Under the pieces are notes generated by a model. That model did not search any database. It was not told where the DNA came from and was given only the letters and a program-made list of their open reading frames with translations. The position numbers were made by a program, and so were the translations under genes. From assembly GCF_015687175.1 (NCBI RefSeq), contig NZ_JADPQG010000007.1, positions 175,626-239,625 on the forward strand: DNA of 64,000 nucleotides. The letters run 5' to 3'. This stretch comes from Reinekea sp. G2M2-21 (GTDB lineage Bacteria; Pseudomonadota; Gammaproteobacteria; Pseudomonadales; Natronospirillaceae). Below are positions 36,576-45,929 of this stretch, one piece after another. How positions within the stretch are numbered: the stretch's first letter is position 1; each line of letters starts with the position of its first letter.

Positions 36576-39500
36576 ATGAATATACAGCCAATTGCTGACA
36601 CTCTATATCTTCCTCGAACTCTTCGGAAACAGGATAATTCAGAGATTCCTGAGTCTGAAGTAAGGCATTTTTTGGGTCCTTGCCTGATATTGTCTGAACC
36701 CGGCGCCGGCAAGTCAGCCTTGGCCCTTCAGTGGAAATCACAGGGCGCCTCATATTTTACTGCAACACAATTGTATTATAAGCCTACTCCTACCCATGGA
36801 GACTGGGTTGTGATAGACGGTCTCGACGAGTTAGGTCAAGAAAACAGTACTGAACTGAAAAATTTAATCGCAAAGGCATCAGAGATAGGCGCTAAAACTA
36901 TCATATTTACCTGCCGCGCCAACGTTTGGCATCAAGGTTTGTCTAAACACACAGAACAAATGTTCAATACCGAAGTCAATCAATTTTCTTTACAACCTTT
37001 GTCTGATGAGGAACAGCATCATTGGGTTAGGACCAGTCACCCTAATATTGATACGGCGCAGTTCTTTGAATTGGCGAAACTATCCGGAATAGGCCCCATG
37101 CTGGGCAATCCATTATACTTGGATTTGATTTGCGAGGCTTTTCAAGAAAAGCCAGAATCTTTTAACAGCAAACTGGAAATTTTTCAGACTGCTATTAATA
37201 AACGAAGCCTTGGACGCGGAGATGACGGTACCAGCCGCTATCAGGCACCTGCAGAACAGTTTCAGCTGGCTATGGGACAACTCGCTGCCTGTTTGTTGAT
37301 TGCCGGTGCCAGCGGCGTGGTCCTAGAAGAACGACACTCGACAACCGATTACCCTTACATTCAGACGTTTCCCTTGGCCAACGCCGAGCTGACTTGGGAC
37401 AGGGTTTTTTCTGTGGCGTTGTTTGACCACCGACCTTACCAAAGTAAGGTCGTATTCAGCCATCGGACCTTTGCCGAGTATTTAGCCGCAAAGTACTTAG
37501 TCAACGTAATAAATGATGCAGCGTCGCCGATTAGCCTAAAACGAATCATGGCGCTAATTGCCCCTAACGACATCCTCCGAACTGATTTACGAGGACTGGC
37601 AGGCTGGATGACTGCCCTTGCGTCACCGGAAGATCAAAATGTGTTGATCCAGTTGGACCCGGTAGCCATTCTCTCTAACGCTGATGCCAGCGGGCTTGCC
37701 CAGACTCAAAAAGCAGCTTTGTTGAACGCACTTCAAACCCTGACTGTGGCCGATCCGTATTTTCGGTATGGACAGGACTTTCGCGATGTGCTGATTTACC
37801 CATGGTTAGACGCTCAAAATTTACCGCACGTGACACCGTTGTTGCAATCTACTGAAGTAAATGACGGGTTGAAACAGTTTATGCTTGAAGGGTTGACCTC
37901 TAGCATAGTTGACGATCAGACGTGCAAGGTACTTTCCGCTTTAGCACTGGACTCTCAATCCGCCCGTCAAACGCGTGAATTGGCTTTAGAATTACTCCAT
38001 AGAAATCCGCTCGATGCGCGAATTGACCTAACAAAGAAACTTTTTAAGGAAAATGTAGACCCAACATTTTTCCTTACCTATGTTTGGTTAAGTGACAATT
38101 CCGATCTTCTGCAGGTTCCAGAACTCCAACAATTAGTGTTTGAAATAATTCCTCTACAGCACGAGAAGATGAAAGTAGAGTTTGTGTCCAAATACTGGCT
38201 AACAAAATGTGTGGAACTGATCCCAGTGGACGCCATGAAACGAGAACTGGATCGATTGTCCGAGACACTGGAACAGTCTGTTCTACAAGGCATTCCAGCG
38301 ACTGATTCAAACGTCAATGCGACGAGTCGAATAGTGAGCCTATACGTTGACCAGTTATTCGAGCACGAGAAGCCGGACCAGGCCGAACTGACGCGTTGGC
38401 TGCAATTTACGGAGTTTGGGTACCAGGACAGCGGTCTACACAATCGAACAGTTGAGTATTTTAGAGAGAACAACCAGCAAAGGCAGTCCATACAGTACCA
38501 AATATTAGTCGATGCCAAAGATGAAGAACACTTATGGAAGAACAAACGACGACTACACCAAGGGCACATTCACAAGGGTTTGACACTAACATCACTTGAT
38601 CAACTGGCGCTCTGTCAGCTATCTTTTGAGGATAATCGCACCGATATCTGGAAGCTCTTTTTATACTCACCAGGGCGCGAACTAAATAACAACGAAACTT
38701 TTCTCCGGCGAAGCCAGCGCAGCCACGCTCTTCAAAAAGAAGCGTTCATGGCGGCATGGGTGACACATCAGCGCCAATGGAAACGTTGGAGAAAAACCGA
38801 CCCCTTCCAGAAAAGGGAACGTAGGTACCGGCGGCACCATAAGAAGCTCGAAACAAAATTATTGGAAAACAATGCGAAGCTAAAACAGCGCTTTGAAGAC
38901 AAGATCCGGGAAAATCCGCGTGGTGAACATTGGGACATACTGGTCTTGATTGCCAGGTATGAGCTTTGGCGTGAATCCAAGCAGGAGCATTTCGACATTT
39001 CATCGGACCTGGTAAACACTACTCTGCAGTACGGTATCGATGAGATTATCAGCCGACTACCTGACTGGAGCAGCTACCTAAAGGGTCTGCGCAATTCTAA
39101 CCGGTTAGTCTCGGTTTATTTATTGCAGCTTTGTGCTCTTAGGTACCCAGAGTTTTTGCCGGATCCATCTTCGTTAAGTGAGAATACCCTAAAAGTCTTG
39201 TGGCGGACCAGTAGGACCTACATGGACGATGTCGACCCGGAAGATCAAACTGTTTTAACAACCAAATGCCTAGCAGTATTAAATAAAAAAGGGTGTGATC
39301 TTGTTCAGCTCGTCGTTGATGTAATCCAGCCCCAACTTTCGAATAGCAAGGACAATAATACTTGGCTGCCTGATCTGGACTGGCTTTGTCAGCAACAATT
39401 GCTTCAGCCCATCATGTCTCACCAACTGCTAACTTGGCTTGAAAACCATGCTTTAGGTGCCATTGAACCCGTATCGCAACTATTCGAAGCTGCCCTGAAG

Positions 39501-40607
39501 TATGCCAACCGGGACCGGTTGCGGGAGTTAACAGAGGCGGTATGCACCCAGAACCCGCAGAATCAGTTCTGGTTACTCCGAGCAAGTTTACTAACGGAAC
39601 ATCCATCTCAAACAATATGGCAGTTGGTTACATCTCAACCTGAAAATTTGTTCTTTTACCATTCCATATATAATCGATTACACCGATTAGACATTAGCGG
39701 ATGGCCCAAGCTGTCGGCAAACTCAGTAAAAGAGTTGCTGTTAGGTTTTGCACCTTTATGGCCGAAAGTACATCTGCCAAGCCATTGGGGTACCGATAGC
39801 CCGAAAGAACAAACAGCCTATCGTTTTCTAAGAGATTTAACATGGAAACTCAACGAGCACGAACCTATGGATCGAATACGAGCCTGCGAAGAGCTACTGC
39901 AAAGCCCATTAATGCACGATTATTCTGCTGACCTACGTTCAATTCTATACAACGCCCGACGTTCGCTCTGTTCAGTTGACTCTGCTGAATTAACCGCGGT
40001 AGAAGTATCCGATTATTTTCGAAATCAATCGATTCCTTCCGTGTCCGCACTGCGGGAAATCGTTTTAGAAGAACTCGCAGCACTGCAAGGTGATCTGGAA
40101 GGAGGTGATTTGGATCTTTGGCATCAGTTCTACAATTCGATTAAAGAAGGCCATGTAACCACATACAAACCAAGAATAGAAAATGAATGCAACCAGGTGG
40201 TCGCAGAGCGACTGCGACAAAGACTCCGTCACTTGGGCTGTACGGCAGTGACAGAAAAGTATTACGCGAATGAAAAACGTGCTGATATCAGCGTAGAGCG
40301 ACAACGCGGCCAAACAAGTTTTCTCCTACCCATGGAGGCCAAACGGCAGATGCATCCAGACCTATTTTCCGCGGCGCAAGGTCAGCTTGATGCCCAATAC
40401 CTTATTCACCCCAACTCCGATTCTCAGGGTATTTTTTTGGTGTACTGGTTCGGAAAATCGCAGGATGTTGCAAATAGGAAAAATCATTCATTTCTGACAG
40501 CAAAAGAATTGAAAGAAGAAGTAGAGGCTCGAATACCCGATTCCCATAGGAAATTGATTTCCGTTGTGGTGCTAACCATCCCGAATGGATCAGATAAAAT
40601 CCGGTAA
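36576..40607 (+). CDS. NACHT-type STAND NTPase with C-terminal PD-(D/E)XK nuclease
   Basis: 1343 residues. Near the N-terminus: Walker A E41-P-G-A-G-K-S47, Walker B VVIDGLDELG (78-87) with the acidic pair typical of NACHT, and a sensor block TIIFTCRANVW (108-118). Then come about 900 residues of helical repeats. Near the C-terminus D1237 (RADIS) and E1254-A-K1256 (MEAKR), followed by QGQLDAQYL, give a PD-(D/E)XK nuclease core. In known Avs/STAND defence proteins the effector is usually N-terminal; here the NTPase comes first and the nuclease last. The ATG lies 158 bases after the KfrA-like stop. I infer an anti-phage sensor-nuclease. Which segment senses, and what, is unknown. Confidence 0.8.
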   Translation: MNIQPIADTLYLPRTLRKQDNSEIPESEVRHFLGPCLILSEPGAGKSALALQWKSQGASYFTATQLYYKPTPTHGDWVVIDGLDELGQENSTELKNLIAKASEIGAKTIIFTCRANVWHQGLSKHTEQMFNTEVNQFSLQPLSDEEQHHWVRTSHPNIDTAQFFELAKLSGIGPMLGNPLYLDLICEAFQEKPESFNSKLEIFQTAINKRSLGRGDDGTSRYQAPAEQFQLAMGQLAACLLIAGASGVVLEERHSTTDYPYIQTFPLANAELTWDRVFSVALFDHRPYQSKVVFSHRTFAEYLAAKYLVNVINDAASPISLKRIMALIAPNDILRTDLRGLAGWMTALASPEDQNVLIQLDPVAILSNADASGLAQTQKAALLNALQTLTVADPYFRYGQDFRDVLIYPWLDAQNLPHVTPLLQSTEVNDGLKQFMLEGLTSSIVDDQTCKVLSALALDSQSARQTRELALELLHRNPLDARIDLTKKLFKENVDPTFFLTYVWLSDNSDLLQVPELQQLVFEIIPLQHEKMKVEFVSKYWLTKCVELIPVDAMKRELDRLSETLEQSVLQGIPATDSNVNATSRIVSLYVDQLFEHEKPDQAELTRWLQFTEFGYQDSGLHNRTVEYFRENNQQRQSIQYQILVDAKDEEHLWKNKRRLHQGHIHKGLTLTSLDQLALCQLSFEDNRTDIWKLFLYSPGRELNNNETFLRRSQRSHALQKEAFMAAWVTHQRQWKRWRKTDPFQKRERRYRRHHKKLETKLLENNAKLKQRFEDKIRENPRGEHWDILVLIARYELWRESKQEHFDISSDLVNTTLQYGIDEIISRLPDWSSYLKGLRNSNRLVSVYLLQLCALRYPEFLPDPSSLSENTLKVLWRTSRTYMDDVDPEDQTVLTTKCLAVLNKKGCDLVQLVVDVIQPQLSNSKDNNTWLPDLDWLCQQQLLQPIMSHQLLTWLENHALGAIEPVSQLFEAALKYANRDRLRELTEAVCTQNPQNQFWLLRASLLTEHPSQTIWQLVTSQPENLFFYHSIYNRLHRLDISGWPKLSANSVKELLLGFAPLWPKVHLPSHWGTDSPKEQTAYRFLRDLTWKLNEHEPMDRIRACEELLQSPLMHDYSADLRSILYNARRSLCSVDSAELTAVEVSDYFRNQSIPSVSALREIVLEELAALQGDLEGGDLDLWHQFYNSIKEGHVTTYKPRIENECNQVVAERLRQRLRHLGCTAVTEKYYANEKRADISVERQRGQTSFLLPMEAKRQMHPDLFSAAQGQLDAQYLIHPNSDSQGIFLVYWFGKSQDVANRKNHSFLTAKELKEEVEARIPDSHRKLISVVVLTIPNGSDKIR

Positions 40608-40626
40608 AGTTTAGTATTTGTCGAAC

Positions 40627-40650
40627 TAAAAAGGGAGCTTGATGCTCCCT
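40627..40650 (-). terminator. Rho-independent terminator of the aldehyde dehydrogenase gene
   Basis: AGGGAGC / GCTCCCT perfect 7-bp stem with a 5-base loop; on the reverse strand a T-run follows. It lies 21 bases after the gene stop and also separates it from the convergent NACHT gene. Confidence 0.8.
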
Positions 40651-40671
40651 AGCATACCAAACTACCTTTGG

Positions 40672-42234
40672 TTAGCTCTTAACAAAGAAGCCCAAAGGCT
40701 CGCGCGAATCATTACTTACAATTGCTTTGACTTGAAGGAACTCATCAAAAGCGCCTTTGTAAGTATCGCCACCCACACCAGACTGCTTATAACCACCAAA
40801 CTTAGCACCGTAGTTATAGTTGTGGTGAGTGTTCACCCAGATTCGGCCTGCCTGAATTTCGCGTTTCGCGCGATTCAAAGCAACCATATCATCAGTCCAT
40901 ATCGAAGCACCCAAGCCGTACGCAGAATCATTTGCAATCGCCAATGCCTCATCCATATCGTCAAAACCGACAACACCGACCACAGGACCGAAGATTTCTT
41001 CCTGCATACAGCGTGATGAGTTGTCTTCCCAGTCAATCAACGTAGGCTCAATGTAAAAACCTGAGTTCAGTTCAGAAAACTCGCCTTCAAACTGATGTAC
41101 ACGACCACCAGCCAAAATTTTACCACCTTCTTTTTTAGCCAGTTCCAAATACGACTGCACCCGTTTGTATTGATTGATGTCAACCTGAGCACCCACAGTA
41201 GTGGATGGATCAAAAGGATTGCCCCGAACAACGGCGCCGTTGGCGTATGTGTCGAGTACCGCTGCCAAAAATTCTTCTTTAATTGAGTTTTGCACCAGGA
41301 GTCGCGAACCGCAGGTACAGACTTCGCCCTGATTGAAAAAGGCCAGTAGTGCACCTTCGACCAACTGTGCTTTTCGCGCATCATCACCGTTCAACCATGC
41401 ATCTTCGCAGATGATTACAGGGCTCTTTCCGCCAAGCTCAACTGTGACAGGAATGATTTTCTCAGCAGCGGCATGCATGAAGATTTTGCCAACTTCGGTA
41501 GAACCGGTGAAAATTAGCTTGTCGATATCCGGGTGGTCGATAAGCGCTTGGCCAGTCTCGGCTTCACCAGTAAGCACATTGAGAACGCCTGCCGGCAACA
41601 GATCTTTAATGATATTGACCATGACCATAAAACTGGCAGGTGTCTGTTCTGCAATCTTTATGACCATGGTATTGCCGGTTAGAAGGGCGGGTACCAGCAT
41701 CCAGGTGGGCATCAACAACGGGAAGTTAAATGGCGAGCACGCCCCCACAACGCCATAGGGCTCTTTGTGGTGCTCAAACCCCATACCGTTCTCTAACTTA
41801 CCGTGATCACCGTCTACCGCGCCGCGAATATCCAGTGCGGCTAACCGAAAATGCTCGATTACCAAGGGTAGATCGGCTGCAGTGGTTTCACGAATCGGCT
41901 TTCCGTTTTCGATGGTTTCTACCAGGGCAAGTAGCTCTTGGTTTTTTTCGATTTTATCGGCGATTTTAAGAAAGATCATTGCACGCTCAGCAGCGGACTT
42001 TGATGCCCATCCGGGCTGTGCTTCGCGAGCAGCGGCTACAGCGGCAGCGACGTCTGACGCTGATGCCACTGCAAATTCATTGATTTTGGAACCATCAAGA
42101 GGTGACGTGTTGACAAGGAAATTACCTTCTTTTGGTTGAACCCATTCTCCACCGATAAACAACCCTTGTTTTTGAATGAAGTGGGACTTGCCTTGGTCAA
42201 GCTTCACCTGAAATTCTGATAATACGTTTGTCAT
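40672..42234 (-). CDS. NAD(P)-dependent aldehyde dehydrogenase
   Basis: ATG 42234 is preferred (GGAG six bases upstream); an ATG at 42246 would add four residues. 520 residues. Rossmann motif FTGSTEVGK, the general base Glu in VTVELGGKSP, and the catalytic Cys in GEVCTCGSR, plus the C-terminal EEIFGPVVGVV and GGYKQSG blocks. The NQGEVCTCG form and size point to the AldB/ExaC-type acetaldehyde dehydrogenases that oxidise acetaldehyde to acetate; this substrate is inferred. Cytoplasmic, chromosomal-type metabolic gene, with no partner alcohol dehydrogenase nearby. AT-rich promoter region upstream. Confidence 0.92.
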   Translation of the reverse strand: MTNVLSEFQVKLDQGKSHFIQKQGLFIGGEWVQPKEGNFLVNTSPLDGSKINEFAVASASDVAAAVAAAREAQPGWASKSAAERAMIFLKIADKIEKNQELLALVETIENGKPIRETTAADLPLVIEHFRLAALDIRGAVDGDHGKLENGMGFEHHKEPYGVVGACSPFNFPLLMPTWMLVPALLTGNTMVIKIAEQTPASFMVMVNIIKDLLPAGVLNVLTGEAETGQALIDHPDIDKLIFTGSTEVGKIFMHAAAEKIIPVTVELGGKSPVIICEDAWLNGDDARKAQLVEGALLAFFNQGEVCTCGSRLLVQNSIKEEFLAAVLDTYANGAVVRGNPFDPSTTVGAQVDINQYKRVQSYLELAKKEGGKILAGGRVHQFEGEFSELNSGFYIEPTLIDWEDNSSRCMQEEIFGPVVGVVGFDDMDEALAIANDSAYGLGASIWTDDMVALNRAKREIQAGRIWVNTHHNYNYGAKFGGYKQSGVGGDTYKGAFDEFLQVKAIVSNDSREPLGFFVKS

Positions 42235-42419
42235 CTGTTTCTCCATTAAGCATGCTCGGAAGTGAGCAGTTTTATCATATTATTGAATAATCACATCATT
42301 TCTATTGTTTTTTATCATTATTTTCATATCCTAGCATTATTATAATGAGATAGTCACATTGCAGCGAGTATAAATCGAAATTTAGAGTGGAATTAATATT
42401 CCGCCCGAAAGGAGGTCGT

Positions 42420-42998
42420 ATGATCTTAACGAAGAACAATGTAAGTGTCGGTACAACAGAGCACTGTCCATATCTCACGCTTTCGGAGGCGCTTTACTTA
42501 GTTGAAAATCAGCATATGCAGTCGAATCAACTTGAAAGTGCGATCTTTGGTGGGGCGCTGTTTTGCTTCCCACTTTCACTCGAAAGCGCCATTCCCGAAA
42601 ACCTTGACGATGTTGAAGCCCGCATTAGAGCTCGTCGGAAAGGGAGTCATATCAATCAACGAAGTTTATGCTGCTATGATGTAAAGAACCCTGAATCTGT
42701 AAGCTGCAAAAGCTGCAATTCGCGAGGCAATGTGGTTATTGTCGGTGTCCGAAACAATGATGATTTCGTCGAAACGATAGTTCGTTGTCCCAATTGTGGC
42801 GAACGGTCAACCCTTGATGTGGACCAAGCTCACAATCTGACAGAAAGTCTATTTGATGTTCTGACCCAATTACATGGTGAGCACCACGCGAGAACGCTAC
42901 TTGCAAGTGTGATCGATTATGTTGCGCCAGCAAAAGAATTTGCTGAAGAGTGGGAACCATTACGAAATGTCTTAGCGCCATTGCTTGAAACAGCGTGA
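42420..42998 (+). CDS. Zinc-ribbon protein, unknown
   Basis: 192 residues from ATG 42420, with an excellent GAAAGGAGG upstream. Two CxxC pairs (CKSCNSRG and RCPNCGE, about 35 residues apart) form a zinc ribbon in the middle; the ends are helical. Probably nucleic-acid or protein binding. No family recognised. Divergent from the aldehyde dehydrogenase, convergent with the Mrr-like gene. Confidence 0.65.
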   Translation: MILTKNNVSVGTTEHCPYLTLSEALYLVENQHMQSNQLESAIFGGALFCFPLSLESAIPENLDDVEARIRARRKGSHINQRSLCCYDVKNPESVSCKSCNSRGNVVIVGVRNNDDFVETIVRCPNCGERSTLDVDQAHNLTESLFDVLTQLHGEHHARTLLASVIDYVAPAKEFAEEWEPLRNVLAPLLETA

Positions 42999-43012
42999 CT
43001 AACCTAAAATTT

Positions 43013-43038
43013 CCGGCTTTAGCCTTCTCTAAAGCCGG
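43013..43038. terminator. 10-bp perfect hairpin between convergent genes
   Basis: CCGGCTTTAG / CTAAAGCCGG with a 6-base loop. No T-run on the forward side, a weak one (AATTTTAG) on the reverse. Its place suits a bidirectional terminator. Confidence 0.6.
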
Positions 43039-43108
43039 GCAAGTGCGAATAGTTAAGGGCTAAAATTTAATGACGTCAAATGCATCAAGTTGGCCGACGA
43101 TTACGCCT

Positions 43109-43792
43109 CTATAAATTCTGTTGATACGTTCGTATTTGAACCGCACCATCCCCTGGTAATGCTACCATAGTGTTATCTATCAAAATGGTGAGATTGCCGC
43201 CGGTTAATAGGGATAGCATTTTTCCGCCACTGACAATTTCAACTGCAGCGTCGACTACATTCCGGCTCAACAACCCGGTTTTACCGGTATGGACAAACAG
43301 CCCATAACATTGCTTCTGCCTGCAAACATGAGAAAACTCTCGTATGTCTCTTGCTTTCACATAGCCGCTATAGCACTTTGCTTGTATGAGAAAATGTAGA
43401 TTGCCAACCCAAAATTGCCCATCAAGCCCACCATCACCTGAATATGAAGTATTCCTTTTGACGCGAATACCACGCAATGATAGGGCGCTAAGAATCATTT
43501 CTTCGAATGTGTAGCAATCTATTTTTTTGGAGCGCAAATACGTGAACTGTGCACCTGGACCATACATGGCACCGATTTCTTTCAGCCTGTTGAGAGCCAA
43601 ATAGGAGTAGTTGATTTTCTTTTTATGCTGTCTTATTTTGAACGGCGGCTTTCGTGCTTTCTTGGATGCGATAACCCATAGTGTGGTGACAGTGACCAAC
43701 ATACATGCCGCCAAACTAAGTTCAAGAGGCATCGATTTAGCAATTTTCGTTATGAGGATTTCAATTGTTGGGATGTCAAATAGGTTACGCAA
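43109..43792 (-). CDS. Membrane-anchored Mrr-like restriction endonuclease
   Basis: 227 residues: an N-terminal hydrophobic segment (about 24-44), a basic linker, then an Mrr-type nuclease core with GDGGLDGQ (D124) and IQAKCY (Q137-x-K139), the D...QxK variant of PD-(D/E)XK. Mrr enzymes cut modified DNA. Attachment to the membrane is found in a subset of Mrr-like proteins and would place the nuclease where phage DNA enters. No modification methylase is nearby, which fits a modification-dependent or defence role. Convergent with the zinc-ribbon gene. Confidence 0.75.
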   Translation of the reverse strand: MRNLFDIPTIEILITKIAKSMPLELSLAACMLVTVTTLWVIASKKARKPPFKIRQHKKKINYSYLALNRLKEIGAMYGPGAQFTYLRSKKIDCYTFEEMILSALSLRGIRVKRNTSYSGDGGLDGQFWVGNLHFLIQAKCYSGYVKARDIREFSHVCRQKQCYGLFVHTGKTGLLSRNVVDAAVEIVSGGKMLSLLTGGNLTILIDNTMVALPGDGAVQIRTYQQNL

Positions 43793-44449
43793 CTTCGTTC
43801 ACCGTTCTAATAGATTGAGTTCATTTAAGGCATTATGAGTATTGGTGTAGGGAAGGTAGGCTTTTTACGGAGTGGAGGTGTCAATGGAATCTGGCAAACG
43901 ACCGGAGGTTAACGCTTCCGTATAGTTTCCCTTGTCGTGGCCAATGATGTCATGTTCCCAGTATTCACTCATGGTTACCCCGCAAATACCTACCATTATT
44001 GACTGCGGCACTGACTTGCAAAGACATTATTATAATCATCCTTGCTCATTGCAATCAAGATTAATTGATTCGTCGAAATTCGACCAGTTCACCCTAAAGG
44101 ACCAGCCACAGACCGATACCACAAAAGCCAGCAAGGGATCGCTAGATCAGTCTTTGCCAATACCCAGCGCGCACAAATAGGAAGCTTCGTAGTCGCAGGT
44201 AACGTTGCAGAGTTGCGTCTGCCATTTATGAAACCAGGATGTCGCGACCGCGAAAGGATCTTATCGCAACATTAGGGTGAATCTATATGGCTCTGGAGAA
44301 TAGTGGAATAAGCAGGGAAGTTGGCGCTTAAGTGATCCATGAGGGTGTCCACTGAATATTAGGTTGACACCAACATGGGGGCTGTCCGTAGATTACATTA
44401 ATTTTGTATTACGAGATTTAGTTCTGCTATCCCGTTCAGAACGTTGTAA
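43793..44449. other. Intergenic stretch without a gene
   Basis: About 650 bases. No protein-like frame with a start site. The only structure is a weak 6-bp dyad GGTGTC/GACACC around 44344-44371. I see nothing else. Confidence 0.4.
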
Positions 44450-45412
44450 TTATCTGGCGCGTTTTGCTGCGGTAGTGTAACAGCCTCGACGGTTTTTATC
44501 TTCTAGAGATTTCTGGATGAAGTCGACCATTTCAATTACTGATTTATTACTCGCTCCATCTCTAACGTTTATCAAGCGTTGCGCGAATAGTCTTTCCTGA
44601 TCTTCATTTGGCTGAAAAAGGTGCTTAAATGCTTTGTTTAATGCGACTATGTCTGCTTGCAAAAAGTCTTTCCGCTTCAATCCGATAGTGTTAATGCTTC
44701 CTAAGCTGTCAAGGAAGACCACGAAAGGCGGGACATCATGTACTACCCTTGTATACCCAGCAACAAATGCATGCTGCCCAATGTGACAAAATTGATGTAC
44801 ACCAGTACCAGCCCCAACCCACGCGAATTGTTCGACGGTAACATGACCACCTAGATTAACGTCATTTCCAATGGTCACGTCATCCAACACATTGCAATCG
44901 TGCGCAACATGTGAACCGTCCATTAAATGACACCGGCTTCCAATGCTCGTTATTTGCCGGTCGCCACTGGATCCACTGTGAACAACAACGCCGTCGAAAA
45001 ACCGATTGTTATCACCAATTACAGTTTTTAATGCTGGTCCGACATGTTTTTTATCCTGATTTACATCACCGATGGATACATGAGCTCCAAATTCATTGCT
45101 TCGCCCAACAACTAACTGACCAGCAAAATATCCAAAGCTCTTCAATAAGCATTTTTCCCCGAATTCAACATTACCCCTAATTGAGACATGTGGATGTACT
45201 ATTGTCCCTGCGCCAATCACCACTTGATCTTGTTTCCCTGAAGTTTTAATGCAAACGTGCGCCTCAAGCTCAGCATAGTCACCAATAACTACATTCTCAG
45301 ACACAACGCAATATGGACCAATTGTGGCCGTCGGTGAGATAACTGCTTTGGGGTGAACTACCGCAGAGGGATGTATGTTATTTGCTTTTGATACAGGTTG
45401 TATTGACATCAT
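44450..45412 (-). CDS. LpxA-like UDP-N-acetylglucosamine acyltransferase paralogue
   Basis: Start ATG 45412, because GGAAGGA lies upstream and the longer frame would overlap the preceding gene. About 320 residues, longer than LpxA (about 262) mainly at the C-terminus. A left-handed beta-helix of hexapeptide repeats (IHPSAVV, AVISPTA, IGPYCVV), the IGDVNQD motif, and SHVAHDC with the catalytic His as in LpxA, then VHQFCHIG and GLKRK. LpxA starts lipid A synthesis. Here it is not next to lpxD, fabZ or lpxB, so it is an orphan paralogue with perhaps a different sugar or acyl donor. Confidence 0.75.
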   Translation of the reverse strand: MMSIQPVSKANNIHPSAVVHPKAVISPTATIGPYCVVSENVVIGDYAELEAHVCIKTSGKQDQVVIGAGTIVHPHVSIRGNVEFGEKCLLKSFGYFAGQLVVGRSNEFGAHVSIGDVNQDKKHVGPALKTVIGDNNRFFDGVVVHSGSSGDRQITSIGSRCHLMDGSHVAHDCNVLDDVTIGNDVNLGGHVTVEQFAWVGAGTGVHQFCHIGQHAFVAGYTRVVHDVPPFVVFLDSLGSINTIGLKRKDFLQADIVALNKAFKHLFQPNEDQERLFAQRLINVRDGASNKSVIEMVDFIQKSLEDKNRRGCYTTAAKRAR

Positions 45413-45443
45413 TTTTCCTTCCATTGCAATACGGGAATACGGG

Positions 45444-45911
45444 TTAACTTGCGATTGATTCGAGAGGTGTTGCGGCAGAACGTTGCGAAATCCACCTTCG
45501 AATAACATGTTTTTCATGCTCAGAGAGAATTGAGCGAGCAAACGCTTTCTCAATTGGTAAGGGAGCTTCAAGCACATTCACAACTCTATTGGCGCCAATG
45601 TTGTTCCTCGGGGAGACCTTATCTATCCGAACATAACTCAGAGCGCAAACCTTTATCATTTCTACCAACAAGTACTGCTGCTCATAAGCAGGTAAACCTT
45701 CGATGTACGTATAGTCTGGATCGTACGCAGAAACTTCCTTCCCAGCAGTTCGCTTGTCAATCATAATGATGGGAAGGTCTTGGTCCGAAATCTCGACACA
45801 TAAACAACCCGCACTGATCAACTTTCGCAGACCTTTGTTTAGACCCGGCCTGCCTCTCAAGCTAAACTGTACCTGAGCATATGAATTAATAATTATGCGG
45901 TTATTTGGCAT
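45444..45911 (-). CDS. Hypothetical protein upstream of the LpxA-like gene
   Basis: 155 residues from ATG 45911, with AAGGAAC upstream. Mixed alpha/beta, soluble, no recognised motif. It ends 31 bases before the LpxA-like start, so the two form an operon and may act on the same pathway. Confidence 0.6.
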   Translation of the reverse strand: MPNNRIIINSYAQVQFSLRGRPGLNKGLRKLISAGCLCVEISDQDLPIIMIDKRTAGKEVSAYDPDYTYIEGLPAYEQQYLLVEMIKVCALSYVRIDKVSPRNNIGANRVVNVLEAPLPIEKAFARSILSEHEKHVIRRWISQRSAATPLESIAS

Positions 45912-45929
45912 GAGTGTTCCTTGCATCAC

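Noticed and set aside
38074..40313. Reverse open frames of up to 163 codons within the NACHT gene
   Set aside because: Shadows; rich in Cys/Ser/Trp as typical for antisense frames.
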